Shown one piece after another: positions 44,547-51,564 of a stretch of DNA of 64,000 nucleotides. The position numbers and the translations under genes were made by a program. Under the pieces are notes generated by a model. The model ran no database searches. It was given only the letters and a program-made list of their open reading frames with translations, and was not told the origin of the DNA. This stretch comes from an uncultured Prevotella sp. (lineage in GTDB: Bacteria > Bacteroidota > Bacteroidia > Bacteroidales > Bacteroidaceae), in the NCBI GenBank assembly GCA_946415755.1, contig CAMKTS010000006.1, positions 1 to 64,000 on the forward strand. The letters are read 5' to 3'. The stretch's first letter is position 1. Each line of letters opens with the position of its first letter.

Positions 44547-45284
44547 ATGAAAAATCTGATGACACGGCGGACCATCCGCCAATATAGCAAACAAGAAGTG
44601 AGTGAGCAGCTGCTCAACAGGCTGATGACCGAGGCAGCACGTACCCAGACGATGGGCAACCTGCAACTGTATAGCGTGGTGGTGACGCGGAGCGAAGAGA
44701 TGAAGAAACGGCTGGCTCCTGCCCACTTCAACCAGCCGATGGTGACGCAGGCTCCCGTAGTGCTCACCATCTGTGCCGACTTCCACCGCACCACACGCTG
44801 GTGTGAGGAGCGGAAGGCGACACCCGGCTACGACAACTTCCTCTCGTTCCAGAATGCTGCCATCGATGCCCTGCTCTTTACGCAGACGCTCTGCAACCTC
44901 ATGGACGAGGAGGGACTGGGCTACTGCTATCTGGGCACCACCGTCTACATGCCGCAGACCATTATCGACGTGCTGCAACTGCCACGCCTCGTGATGCCCG
45001 TTGCCACGCTGACCGTCGGATGGCCTGCCGAAGAGCCTCCCCTCTCCGACCGTCTGCCCATAGAGAGCTTTGTTCACAGCGAGACCTACCACGACTACAC
45101 ATCTGCCGACATTGACCGCTACTACGCCTACAAGGAGCAGCTGGAGGAGAACCGCCATTTCTGCGACATCAACCACAAGGAGACGCTGGCACAGATCTTC
45201 ACCGACATCCGCTATACCAAGCGTGATAACGAAGCGATGTCCGAAGGCCTCATCGAGGCCCTCAGACATCAGGGTTTTCTATAG
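44547..45284 (+). CDS. Nitroreductase family protein
   Basis: A 245-residue flavin-dependent oxidoreductase of the nitroreductase superfamily. It has MTRRTIRQYSKQEVSEQLLNRLMTEAARTQTMGNLQLY at the start (FMN-contacting Arg-Arg-x-x-Arg), LSFQNAAIDALLFTQTLCNLMDEEGLGYCYLGTTV in the middle and ATLTVGWPAEEPPLSDRLP near the end, like NADPH-dependent NfsA/FRP members. The natural substrate is unknown. Its promoter abuts the start codon. The last 72 bases occur again at 50289-50360. Confidence 0.9.
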   Translation: MKNLMTRRTIRQYSKQEVSEQLLNRLMTEAARTQTMGNLQLYSVVVTRSEEMKKRLAPAHFNQPMVTQAPVVLTICADFHRTTRWCEERKATPGYDNFLSFQNAAIDALLFTQTLCNLMDEEGLGYCYLGTTVYMPQTIIDVLQLPRLVMPVATLTVGWPAEEPPLSDRLPIESFVHSETYHDYTSADIDRYYAYKEQLEENRHFCDINHKETLAQIFTDIRYTKRDNEAMSEGLIEALRHQGFL

Positions 45285-45322
45285 GCTAACAGCCTAAAGA
45301 GTATTTATCGCAAAGTGATTTC

Positions 45323-48025
45323 CTAACTTCCTGCCCCACTCGTCAGGATGATGTTCACCACGGCCACCACGTCGCTAACGTCCACATTGCCGTCGCCGTT
45401 CACGTCGGCAGCCTTGAAGTCGAAGTTGTCGCTGGGCTTCTCCAGGATATAGTTGACGATAGCCACCACGTCGGCTACGTCTACCACGCCGTCACCATTG
45501 GCATCGCCCGGTTTTACGGTAGTGAATGTGAAACGGTCATAGCCTAATGACTTCAAGGTATTCTCAGAGAAACTCTTATAATACCTCAATGTCAGATAGT
45601 ATTTCTTTCCCTCTTCCAGTCCTTCGAAGGTCACCGACACCGGTTTTGTCTCCCCTGGCTCTATCATCACCTTGGGCGACCACTGGTAAGTCAGGGCAGT
45701 CCTGACATCGTCTTCCTCTAAATAAAGATAGACACGTATGGCACGATAATTCGTTGTGCTGCCAACATTCTGCACGTTCATCGTATAGGTCACCGTGCTG
45801 CCCTCGCACTTGACGGCACGGTCAATGACTTGCAGGCTGACTTCTCCTGTAGGAGCTTTGGCAACGTCTGTAGTGGTTTCGCCAATCACGTTCTTGCCCT
45901 CCTTGTCGGTGGTAACATACAGGTTCCACGTGCCTGCTGAGGTAGGTGCAAAGTAGAAGGTGACATCCTCGCTGCCTCCCCTCTCGATGGCAGAGCCTGC
46001 GGCATAGTAAAGTTTCTTTGATCCGCTCTTCCCAGCAAACAGGTATAGCGGGAAGGCATAGTCGCCGGCACGGTTCTCTACCGTTGCAACCACCTTAGTA
46101 TCGCTGTTGGTGAATACGGGACTCTCGACATCAAACCGTGTTGCCTGCAAGTCTTGGGTTATCGTGATTGTTTTTTGTGCAAGAACGACATTGGCAACAT
46201 TCACGAGGCGCATCACGTATGTGCCGGCTTCCAGTTTGCCGATTGTCATACGATATTCCTTCGTATTGCCCGTTGCAATACTTATTTTCTTTATTGACTG
46301 ATATTCACCATTGTCGTCTTCGGTACCTATATACAAGTACAAGATGGCAGCATAATTGTCACCATAGTTGGTGATGTTACAAATGGCAGCCTGAGAGAAG
46401 CCCGGAGTGCCGCCGGTAACCAGTTCGAACCTGTTGATTTGCAGATTCTCTATGGGATGGGCCGTCACCGTCTTCACACCATTAGCGACATTCACCTCAA
46501 ACCAGATATCCGCAGGCTTGCAACGCCTCCACTCGCTCTCGCCGTTCACGATACTGATTGGCACGAGCGTATGGGTTCCGTCCGCGAGGTTGTATGATGA
46601 GAAGTCAAAGGAAACATTACTGAAGCCATACCCTTGTTGCAGATTTGTTCCTTTATATCTTTCATTACTGGTATCGACAGGCGTAACCGTTCCGTCGCTG
46701 TTGACTTCTCCTATTCCAAAGCCAAAGCCGTAGGTCTCTTCATTATGATTCGACAGACGCATCGTAACCGTCGTATTCTCTATCCTCACATTGCTGGCTG
46801 TGGCTACAATACCCTCTATCACAGGTGCTTCCCACTCGTCATCGGCATTCGGGTCTTGAATGGCTGGCCAGGAGTTGGGCTGCAGACCGATGATGCAGTA
46901 GTTGTCGGCGATGTATCCCATCTTCTCGGTATTCGTATCACCGTAGGGATTGGTGGCCTGCAGCTTGAAGTAGCCGTCATGGTTTCCTCCCCACCCCCAG
47001 TTGAAGTGATACATGCCCGCACCGTCATATCCGTCGCAGATGAAGGCATGCCCTCCCGAATAAGAGCCGCTATAGATAATCGGCCGTCCGTTGGCGATTT
47101 CATTGTAGATAAGTTCATCCCACTCGCTGATGGAATAATAGGATCGCATGACGCGCTTCCATGTATTGGGATTATAGTCGAAATACGAGCACATACCCTC
47201 TGCCAACGTGCCTGTGGAAGCACCAGAGGCATCAACGCCATAGTTCATCTTGGCAGCATAGCCACAATAGAGCATGAGGTCGGCAACGGCCTCTTCCTCT
47301 TCCGTCAGAGGGGTTTCAACCTCCCTCTTGCTGTATTTCGTCTTCATCTTGTCCCACTGGAAAGTGATGGAGGGCAGGTCTTTCGACGTGTCAGCACCAT
47401 TCGAAGTGTCCTTGCCTTTGTCATCCAGCAGCTGATAGCCAGGCACCACCTGCGTAGGACCTTCCGGCCAACGATAGTAGTACATCACCTGGGCACCTGC
47501 CGTAGCCACGCAACCGGCTATGGTACGCTCACCGTTAATGATGGGCAGATGGGCGTTAAACACATTGTCACTATTTCCCTGATTCCATTTGGTGACAATC
47601 AGTGGGGCAAGTGCTTTGTGGATGGCCACCCGCTGTGGCGTTGCCTGTGGCTCCGAAGCACTACGTGCCTGTGCAGGACTGTTCCTGACGGCCTCAATCT
47701 CTGCAGCCATCTGCTGCAGCCACGCACGGAAGTTCTCCGGCAGCCTGCCATCATCGAAACCACCCTCTTCGGAGTACCCCAGAATGGGTTCCACGCGGTC
47801 ATCACCGGCAACAATGACGAAACCGCCATTATCCTCCACGTTAAACACATAGTAAGCTTTCTTACCAGCATCTTTCGACGCTGCACGGCGCAGGCTATTC
47901 TGTTTGAACTGCTTGCCCTGCATGAACTGCTGGGCAATCTGCAGTGCCTGCTGCTCTGTAACTTCCCCTGCATTCATGGCCACTCCAGCCATCAATACCA
48001 GTAGCGATAATAGTATTCTCTTCAT
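45323..48025 (-). CDS. Secreted C10 (streptopain-like) protease with dockerin
   Basis: A 900-residue exported cysteine protease. Start MKRILLSLLVLMAGVAMNAG follows its promoter; an upstream in-frame ATG at 48151 precedes that promoter. The propeptide (about 20-140) contains YYVFNVEDNGGFVIVAGDDRVEPILGYS. The C10 domain has the catalytic Cys172 in AGCVATAGAQVMYYY, His326 in SGGHAFICDGYDG and the FNWGWGG motif. Several beta-sandwich domains follow (about 430-830). The last 60 residues are a type I dockerin with loops DANGDGVVDVAD and DVNGDGNVDVSD. The protein is probably an extracellular protease attached or assembled through its dockerin; substrate unknown. Confidence 0.92.
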   Translation of the reverse strand: MKRILLSLLVLMAGVAMNAGEVTEQQALQIAQQFMQGKQFKQNSLRRAASKDAGKKAYYVFNVEDNGGFVIVAGDDRVEPILGYSEEGGFDDGRLPENFRAWLQQMAAEIEAVRNSPAQARSASEPQATPQRVAIHKALAPLIVTKWNQGNSDNVFNAHLPIINGERTIAGCVATAGAQVMYYYRWPEGPTQVVPGYQLLDDKGKDTSNGADTSKDLPSITFQWDKMKTKYSKREVETPLTEEEEAVADLMLYCGYAAKMNYGVDASGASTGTLAEGMCSYFDYNPNTWKRVMRSYYSISEWDELIYNEIANGRPIIYSGSYSGGHAFICDGYDGAGMYHFNWGWGGNHDGYFKLQATNPYGDTNTEKMGYIADNYCIIGLQPNSWPAIQDPNADDEWEAPVIEGIVATASNVRIENTTVTMRLSNHNEETYGFGFGIGEVNSDGTVTPVDTSNERYKGTNLQQGYGFSNVSFDFSSYNLADGTHTLVPISIVNGESEWRRCKPADIWFEVNVANGVKTVTAHPIENLQINRFELVTGGTPGFSQAAICNITNYGDNYAAILYLYIGTEDDNGEYQSIKKISIATGNTKEYRMTIGKLEAGTYVMRLVNVANVVLAQKTITITQDLQATRFDVESPVFTNSDTKVVATVENRAGDYAFPLYLFAGKSGSKKLYYAAGSAIERGGSEDVTFYFAPTSAGTWNLYVTTDKEGKNVIGETTTDVAKAPTGEVSLQVIDRAVKCEGSTVTYTMNVQNVGSTTNYRAIRVYLYLEEDDVRTALTYQWSPKVMIEPGETKPVSVTFEGLEEGKKYYLTLRYYKSFSENTLKSLGYDRFTFTTVKPGDANGDGVVDVADVVAIVNYILEKPSDNFDFKAADVNGDGNVDVSDVVAVVNIILTSGAGS

Positions 48026-48045
48026 ATCTCTCCACAATTTTTGCG

Positions 48046-48076
48046 CAAAGATAAGCACTTTTTCCGAATTTACCAA
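48046..48076 (-). promoter_or_regulatory. Promoter of the C10 protease gene
   Basis: On the minus strand TTG at 48076-48074, a 20-base spacer and TATCTTTG at 48053-48046 form a full promoter 20 bases before the start codon. Confidence 0.7.
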
Positions 48077-48230
48077 GCCAATTCGGAAAAAGTTATCTCT
48101 ATCATCGACATCTTTACGCTCACTGTTGAAGACTGAAACGTTTTCTACCACATATCGTCCTCATGCTGTTCGTCGCCCAGCTCTATAAGTCGCTGCTCTA
48201 CGTGCTATCCGTTGTTTGATCTCTTGTTTT

Positions 48231-48612
48231 ATTTTTCGCGAAATAATCTATCAATCTGTCACCAAATAATACAAACTGCTGATTGTAAGCATTATACAGC
48301 ATGACAGATATGGTGACAGATATAGTGACAGAATGACAGATTCCCTTTGGACGTTCGAGCGTTATCAGAAGATGAATAAGGTCCGCTGATGTACGATTTG
48401 TGAGAAGTACACACAGAGAGACCATCGATTTCTTCGTAAGAAACCACTGGTTTCTCAATAAGAAACCGATGGTTTCTGCATGATAAATTCTGAAAAGAGT
48501 CCGTAAATAGCAATCTGTCATTCTATCACTATATCTGTCATGTTGCAACACGTTGTAATTCAATACGTTGCACAGCTTCATGATAGATTGACAGATTTTT
48601 CGCGAAAAACAG
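48231..48612. repeat. Iteron-like inverted element with three hairpins
   Basis: The octamer TGAYAGAW occurs about eleven times: two at 48246-48261 (inverted), four at 48303-48340, three at 48512-48541 (inverted) and two at 48580-48595. Both ends carry TTTTTCGCGAAA (48232-48243 and 48596-48607). The centre has hairpins TTTCTTCGTAAGAAA, AGAAACCACTGGTTTCT (48439-48455) and AGAAACCGATGGTTTCT (48461-48477). A 127-codon frame across it only translates the repeats and is not called a gene. The layout parallels the element at 2109-2330. Confidence 0.7.
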
Positions 48613-48683
48613 AAGTTAGCATAAAATAATAATCGTTAAGCGTTCTCTTCCTTCATGTAATAGCTTCAGCGTCGGCTCGTTCA

Positions 48684-48899
48684 TTATGGAACGATGAAGC
48701 CGTGCGCCTTTAGGTATGCGCGGGCATGCGCCTTTGCCTCAGGGCTGTTGGCATTGCCGCCCTTCAGGATGATGTTTACCACAGCCACCACGTCGGCTAC
48801 GTCTATCACGCCGTCGCCATTCACGTCGGCCGCCTTCTCGTTGAAGTTCTCGCCCGGCTTGTTCAGGATATAGTTCACGATAGCTACCACGTCAGCCAT
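48684..48899 (-). pseudogene. Orphan dockerin remnant
   Basis: A frame reading MADVVAIVNYILNKPGENFNEKAADVNGDGVIDVADVVAVVNIILKGG is a dockerin without its first calcium loop, followed by a 23-residue tail ending GFIVP. No signal peptide or partner domain precedes it: the frame runs into GATCATGGGGACGG repeats. The DNA is very close to the dockerin of the 50395 gene, so it is the 3' stump of a lost dockerin-bearing gene. Confidence 0.8.
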
Positions 48900-48906
48900 C
48901 AATACC

Positions 48907-48936
48907 TGATCATGGGGACGGTGATCATGGGGACGG
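48907..48936. repeat. Two tandem GATCATGGGGACGG units
   Basis: TGATCATGGGGACGG is repeated head to tail at 48907-48921 and 48922-48936, with another TGATCA at 48943-48948. The junction marks where the dockerin remnant was cut. It resembles dispersed REP-like sequences seen in Bacteroidales, from memory only. Confidence 0.65.
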
Positions 48937-48945
48937 TTCTTCTGA

Positions 48946-49455
48946 TCACAATTCCTCAACATCTTTCACTGATAGGCCTGTGGCCTCTGCTATTTGCTGA
49001 GATGAAAGCTTTTCCATTGCTTTTAGCCTTTGTGCAGTTTCAATAGCATGCTTATACACGTCACTATCCATCTCAGAATATTCGTCTTCTCCTTGCTCCC
49101 ATTCATTCCAATTGATTTCCATTATGTATCGGCTAATTATCTCATACATAGGGGCAAGGTCTTCAGTAGCTGTTTTCCATAGTTTAATGTCTGAGACGTT
49201 AGCATAGCCGTGTGTTAAGACGTTACGCATGCCTACAATCATTCGCCATGGTAATTCGTCGTGAGCCTTCCTGAAATTTCGCGTCAGCATATTAGCTGCT
49301 TCTCCAATAATTTCAACGTTTTTCATGACAGCATAATAACGCATGGAGTCACTGACGAAATTATCGAAAGTCACTCCATTAATATATTGTTGGACATTGT
49401 TTATACAAGTGATGATGTCCTCCAATCTTCCCTTATCTCTCCTACGCTCTCTCAT
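48946..49455 (-). CDS. hepT: HepT-like ribonuclease toxin (HEPN, DUF86)
   Basis: A 169-residue HEPN protein. Residues 1-115 match DUF86/HepT, including the RNase motif R-x4-H-x-Y as RNVLTHGY. A C-terminal extension (AQRLKAMEKLSSQQIAEATGLSVKDVEEL) resembles the small helix-turn-helix tail seen in many Bacteroidetes proteins. HepT toxins cleave RNA and are silenced by AMP transfer to the motif by the paired MntA. The gene overlaps mntA by 14 bases, a typical toxin-antitoxin arrangement. Activity is inferred from the intact motif. Confidence 0.9.
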   Translation of the reverse strand: MRERRRDKGRLEDIITCINNVQQYINGVTFDNFVSDSMRYYAVMKNVEIIGEAANMLTRNFRKAHDELPWRMIVGMRNVLTHGYANVSDIKLWKTATEDLAPMYEIISRYIMEINWNEWEQGEDEYSEMDSDVYKHAIETAQRLKAMEKLSSQQIAEATGLSVKDVEEL

Positions 49456-49738
49456 AAATCAGTTGTTTGTCTCGGTTCACGCTTTCCACAGCAAATGGTT
49501 TCAGTGTGCCTTCTTCAACAAGGTCAATCTTATGTCCTGTCAAGTCTTCCAAGTCACAAATAATACCTGCAAATTTCAACAGTCCAATAGGATTCTCCCT
49601 ATCAAACTCGACAAGAATATCAACATCGCTCCAAGGCTTTTGCTCACCCCTTGAATAAGAACCAAACATCCATGCCTTAACAACCGGTTGGTTCTTGAAA
49701 TAGTTGGCAATTCGCTCTTGCATCATTTGTGTACTCAT
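49442..49738 (-). CDS. mntA: MntA-like nucleotidyltransferase antitoxin
   Basis: A 98-residue minimal nucleotidyltransferase. The catalytic motif GSYSRGEQKPWSDVDILVEF has the GSx(10)DxD pattern with both Asp present, and KIDLVEE supplies the third acidic position. It transfers AMP to HepT and so neutralises it. The gene lies just upstream of and overlaps hepT. A promoter TTTG-N20-TATATTTG lies 24 bases before the start. Confidence 0.92.
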   Translation of the reverse strand: MSTQMMQERIANYFKNQPVVKAWMFGSYSRGEQKPWSDVDILVEFDRENPIGLLKFAGIICDLEDLTGHKIDLVEEGTLKPFAVESVNRDKQLIYERA

Positions 49739-49761
49739 ACGTATTCACTCGTTATTTGCTG

Positions 49762-49793
49762 CAAATATAGGAATTTATTTCATCACTTCCAAA
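49762..49793 (-). promoter_or_regulatory. Promoter of the mntA-hepT pair
   Basis: The minus strand reads TTTG (49793-49790), 20 bases, then TATATTTG (49769-49762). Confidence 0.75.
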
Positions 49794-49910
49794 CTTTTAG
49801 CCGAAAATCTTACTAAAATCATATCAATATAGACCTCAACTTCATTTGAATCTCTACTGCGAGGCTAAGGTACAACAAAACTACAACTGATACAAGGTGT
49901 ACTTCTAAGA

Positions 49911-50282
49911 GTGCTTACGACTTTTTCGGCTGTAGAACTTGTACATTTCTGTACTAACGACCAGACAGAAGCACTCTGGGAGTCAATGAATTGCCCTCAG
50001 TCACTAGGCACAGTAGTGTTCTGGCATATCATCGTCAATATCATCGTGGATGTCAGAAAACAGATTGGTTGCGAATACCTTTTCCTTTTTGCAGCAGACG
50101 ACTCAGAGGACGAGCATCTCATTCATTACTATGCTGACCAGATGAATTTCATGGTGCCAACAGATCTGGCCACAGCCAAGCCCATCTACGATTTCTCCTG
50201 CAAGTTCATGTGTCAGAAAGTGAAGGATCTGGCACAAGTCCAGGAAGACTTCTTTAATCACTTCCTGCCAGACGAAGCGTAG
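49911..50282 (+). pseudogene. Truncated GNAT-like acetyltransferase
   Basis: The 123-residue frame from GTG reads like the C-terminal half of a Bacteroidetes GNAT-type protein (ALWESMNCPQSLG, then GCEYLFLFAADDSEDEHLIHYYADQM and KFMCQKVKDL). The N-terminal half with the acetyl-CoA loop is missing, and upstream DNA does not supply it in any frame. It ends seven bases before a copied fragment of the nitroreductase gene, so it is probably a rearrangement leftover. The family call is tentative. Confidence 0.5.
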
Positions 50283-50288
50283 AACGAG

Positions 50289-50360
50289 TATACCAAGCGT
50301 GATAACGAAGCAATGTCCGAAGGCCTCATCGAGGCCCTCAGACATCAGGGTTTTCTATAG
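50289..50360 (+). repeat. Copy of the nitroreductase 3' end
   Basis: These 72 bases match 45213-45284 except at one position, including the stop codon. Homology continues, less exactly, through the gap and into the dockerin-coding end of the next minus-strand gene in both places. It marks an ancestral duplication or recombination. Confidence 0.9.
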
Positions 50361-50394
50361 GCAGACAGCCTGGAGTATTTATCGCGGAGCATCT

Positions 50395-51564
50395 TTAATC
50401 ACTTCCTGCCCCGCCCTTCAGGATGATGTTCACCACAGCCACTACGTCGGCTACGTCAATCACGCTGTCGTTGTTTACGTCGGCCGCCTGCTCGTCGAAG
50501 TTCTCTCCCGGCTTGTTCAGGATATAGTTCACGATAGCTACCACGTCGGCTACGTCGACTACACCATCACCGTTGGCATCGCCCAACATCGTAACGTCAG
50601 TCACGCTGATGGTAAATGTCACATCGCCCATCGTCACCTTCTGGTTGTCCTGCGTATTAAACTCGATATTCTTTATCGTACCCGTCAGCGTAGTGCCAGG
50701 GGTCAGCGAGGTATCGGCCACCAGCGTTACAGAGAACAGCATACCGCTGCTCCCTGGAATGGCCTCGCCATCCATAGAGGTGGCGATAAAGCGGTAGTCG
50801 CCATTAGCCAGGCGGTTCGAAGAGATAGTATGTTCCGTCGTTGAGAACCTTTCTCCAAGCGTTGCGGCCGGCTTGCCGTTGACCTTCAGTTCCAACGACA
50901 GCCCCTCAGGAAGATTGATATCACACTGCCACCCCATCAGATTCGTAGCCGTGTTGTTCAACGCAATCCCTACAGGCAGACTTGCTCCTGCCGACAGGCT
51001 CACATTGTCTACGTTCAGCCCCTCTTTTGTCGTATCACCGCCAGGCGTGTCACCGCCAGGTGAATCACCTCCTGCAATAGCTACCGAGAATGTCACATCG
51101 CCCATCGTCATCTTCTGGTTGTCCTGCGTGTTGAACTCGATATTCTTTATCGTACCCGTCAGCTTGGTTCCTTGTTTCAGCGAAGCGTCTGCTTTCAAGG
51201 TAACAGAGAACAGCGTGCCGTTGCTCCCTGGAATGGCCTCGCCGTCCATAGAGGTAGCAATGAAGCGGTAGTCACCGTTGGCCAGTATAGATGATGAGAT
51301 GGTGTGCTCCGTTGTTGAGAATCGCTCGCCTAACGTGGCCTTGGGCTTACCGTTGGATTTCAGCTCCAGCGTCAGTCCTTCAGGCAGGCTGATATCACAC
51401 TGCCACCCCATCAGATTGGTGGTAGTGTTCGTCATTTCGATGTTCAGAGTGACGCTCTCGCCCGATGCTACCTCCACATCCTGCACCTTCAGGATGTCGG
51501 CAGCTTGGGTGATGCCCGCAAAGGCGAGCACCAGCCCAAGTATGAATAGTCGTCTCAGTCTCAT
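50395..51564 (-). CDS. Secreted protein: two cohesin-like domains and a dockerin
   Basis: A 389-residue exported protein (signal MRLRRLFILGLVLAFAGITQA). Two tandem domains of about 140 residues follow (about 22-160 and 175-315), roughly 85% identical over their cores. Each has a V.S.G.SV...I...N....MGWQCDI.LPEG strand pattern and a closing TLTGTIKNIEF strand. This fits the beta-sandwich of cohesin-like domains. A Gly-Asp-Thr-rich linker (GGDSPGGDTPGGDTT) separates them. The C-terminal dockerin has an intact first loop (DANGDGVVDVAD) and an altered second (DVNNDSVIDVAD, Gly to Ser). Its ATG overlaps the stop of the upstream gene (ATGA), so the two are co-translated. Cohesin function is inferred, not shown. 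Confidence 0.75.
   Translation of the reverse strand: MRLRRLFILGLVLAFAGITQAADILKVQDVEVASGESVTLNIEMTNTTTNLMGWQCDISLPEGLTLELKSNGKPKATLGERFSTTEHTISSSILANGDYRFIATSMDGEAIPGSNGTLFSVTLKADASLKQGTKLTGTIKNIEFNTQDNQKMTMGDVTFSVAIAGGDSPGGDTPGGDTTKEGLNVDNVSLSAGASLPVGIALNNTATNLMGWQCDINLPEGLSLELKVNGKPAATLGERFSTTEHTISSNRLANGDYRFIATSMDGEAIPGSSGMLFSVTLVADTSLTPGTTLTGTIKNIEFNTQDNQKVTMGDVTFTISVTDVTMLGDANGDGVVDVADVVAIVNYILNKPGENFDEQAADVNNDSVIDVADVVAVVNIILKGGAGSD

Noticed and set aside
48198..48581. A 127-codon frame across the iteron element
   Set aside because: It translates the octamer repeats and hairpins (VTISVTISV and similar) and has no recognisable domain or promoter.
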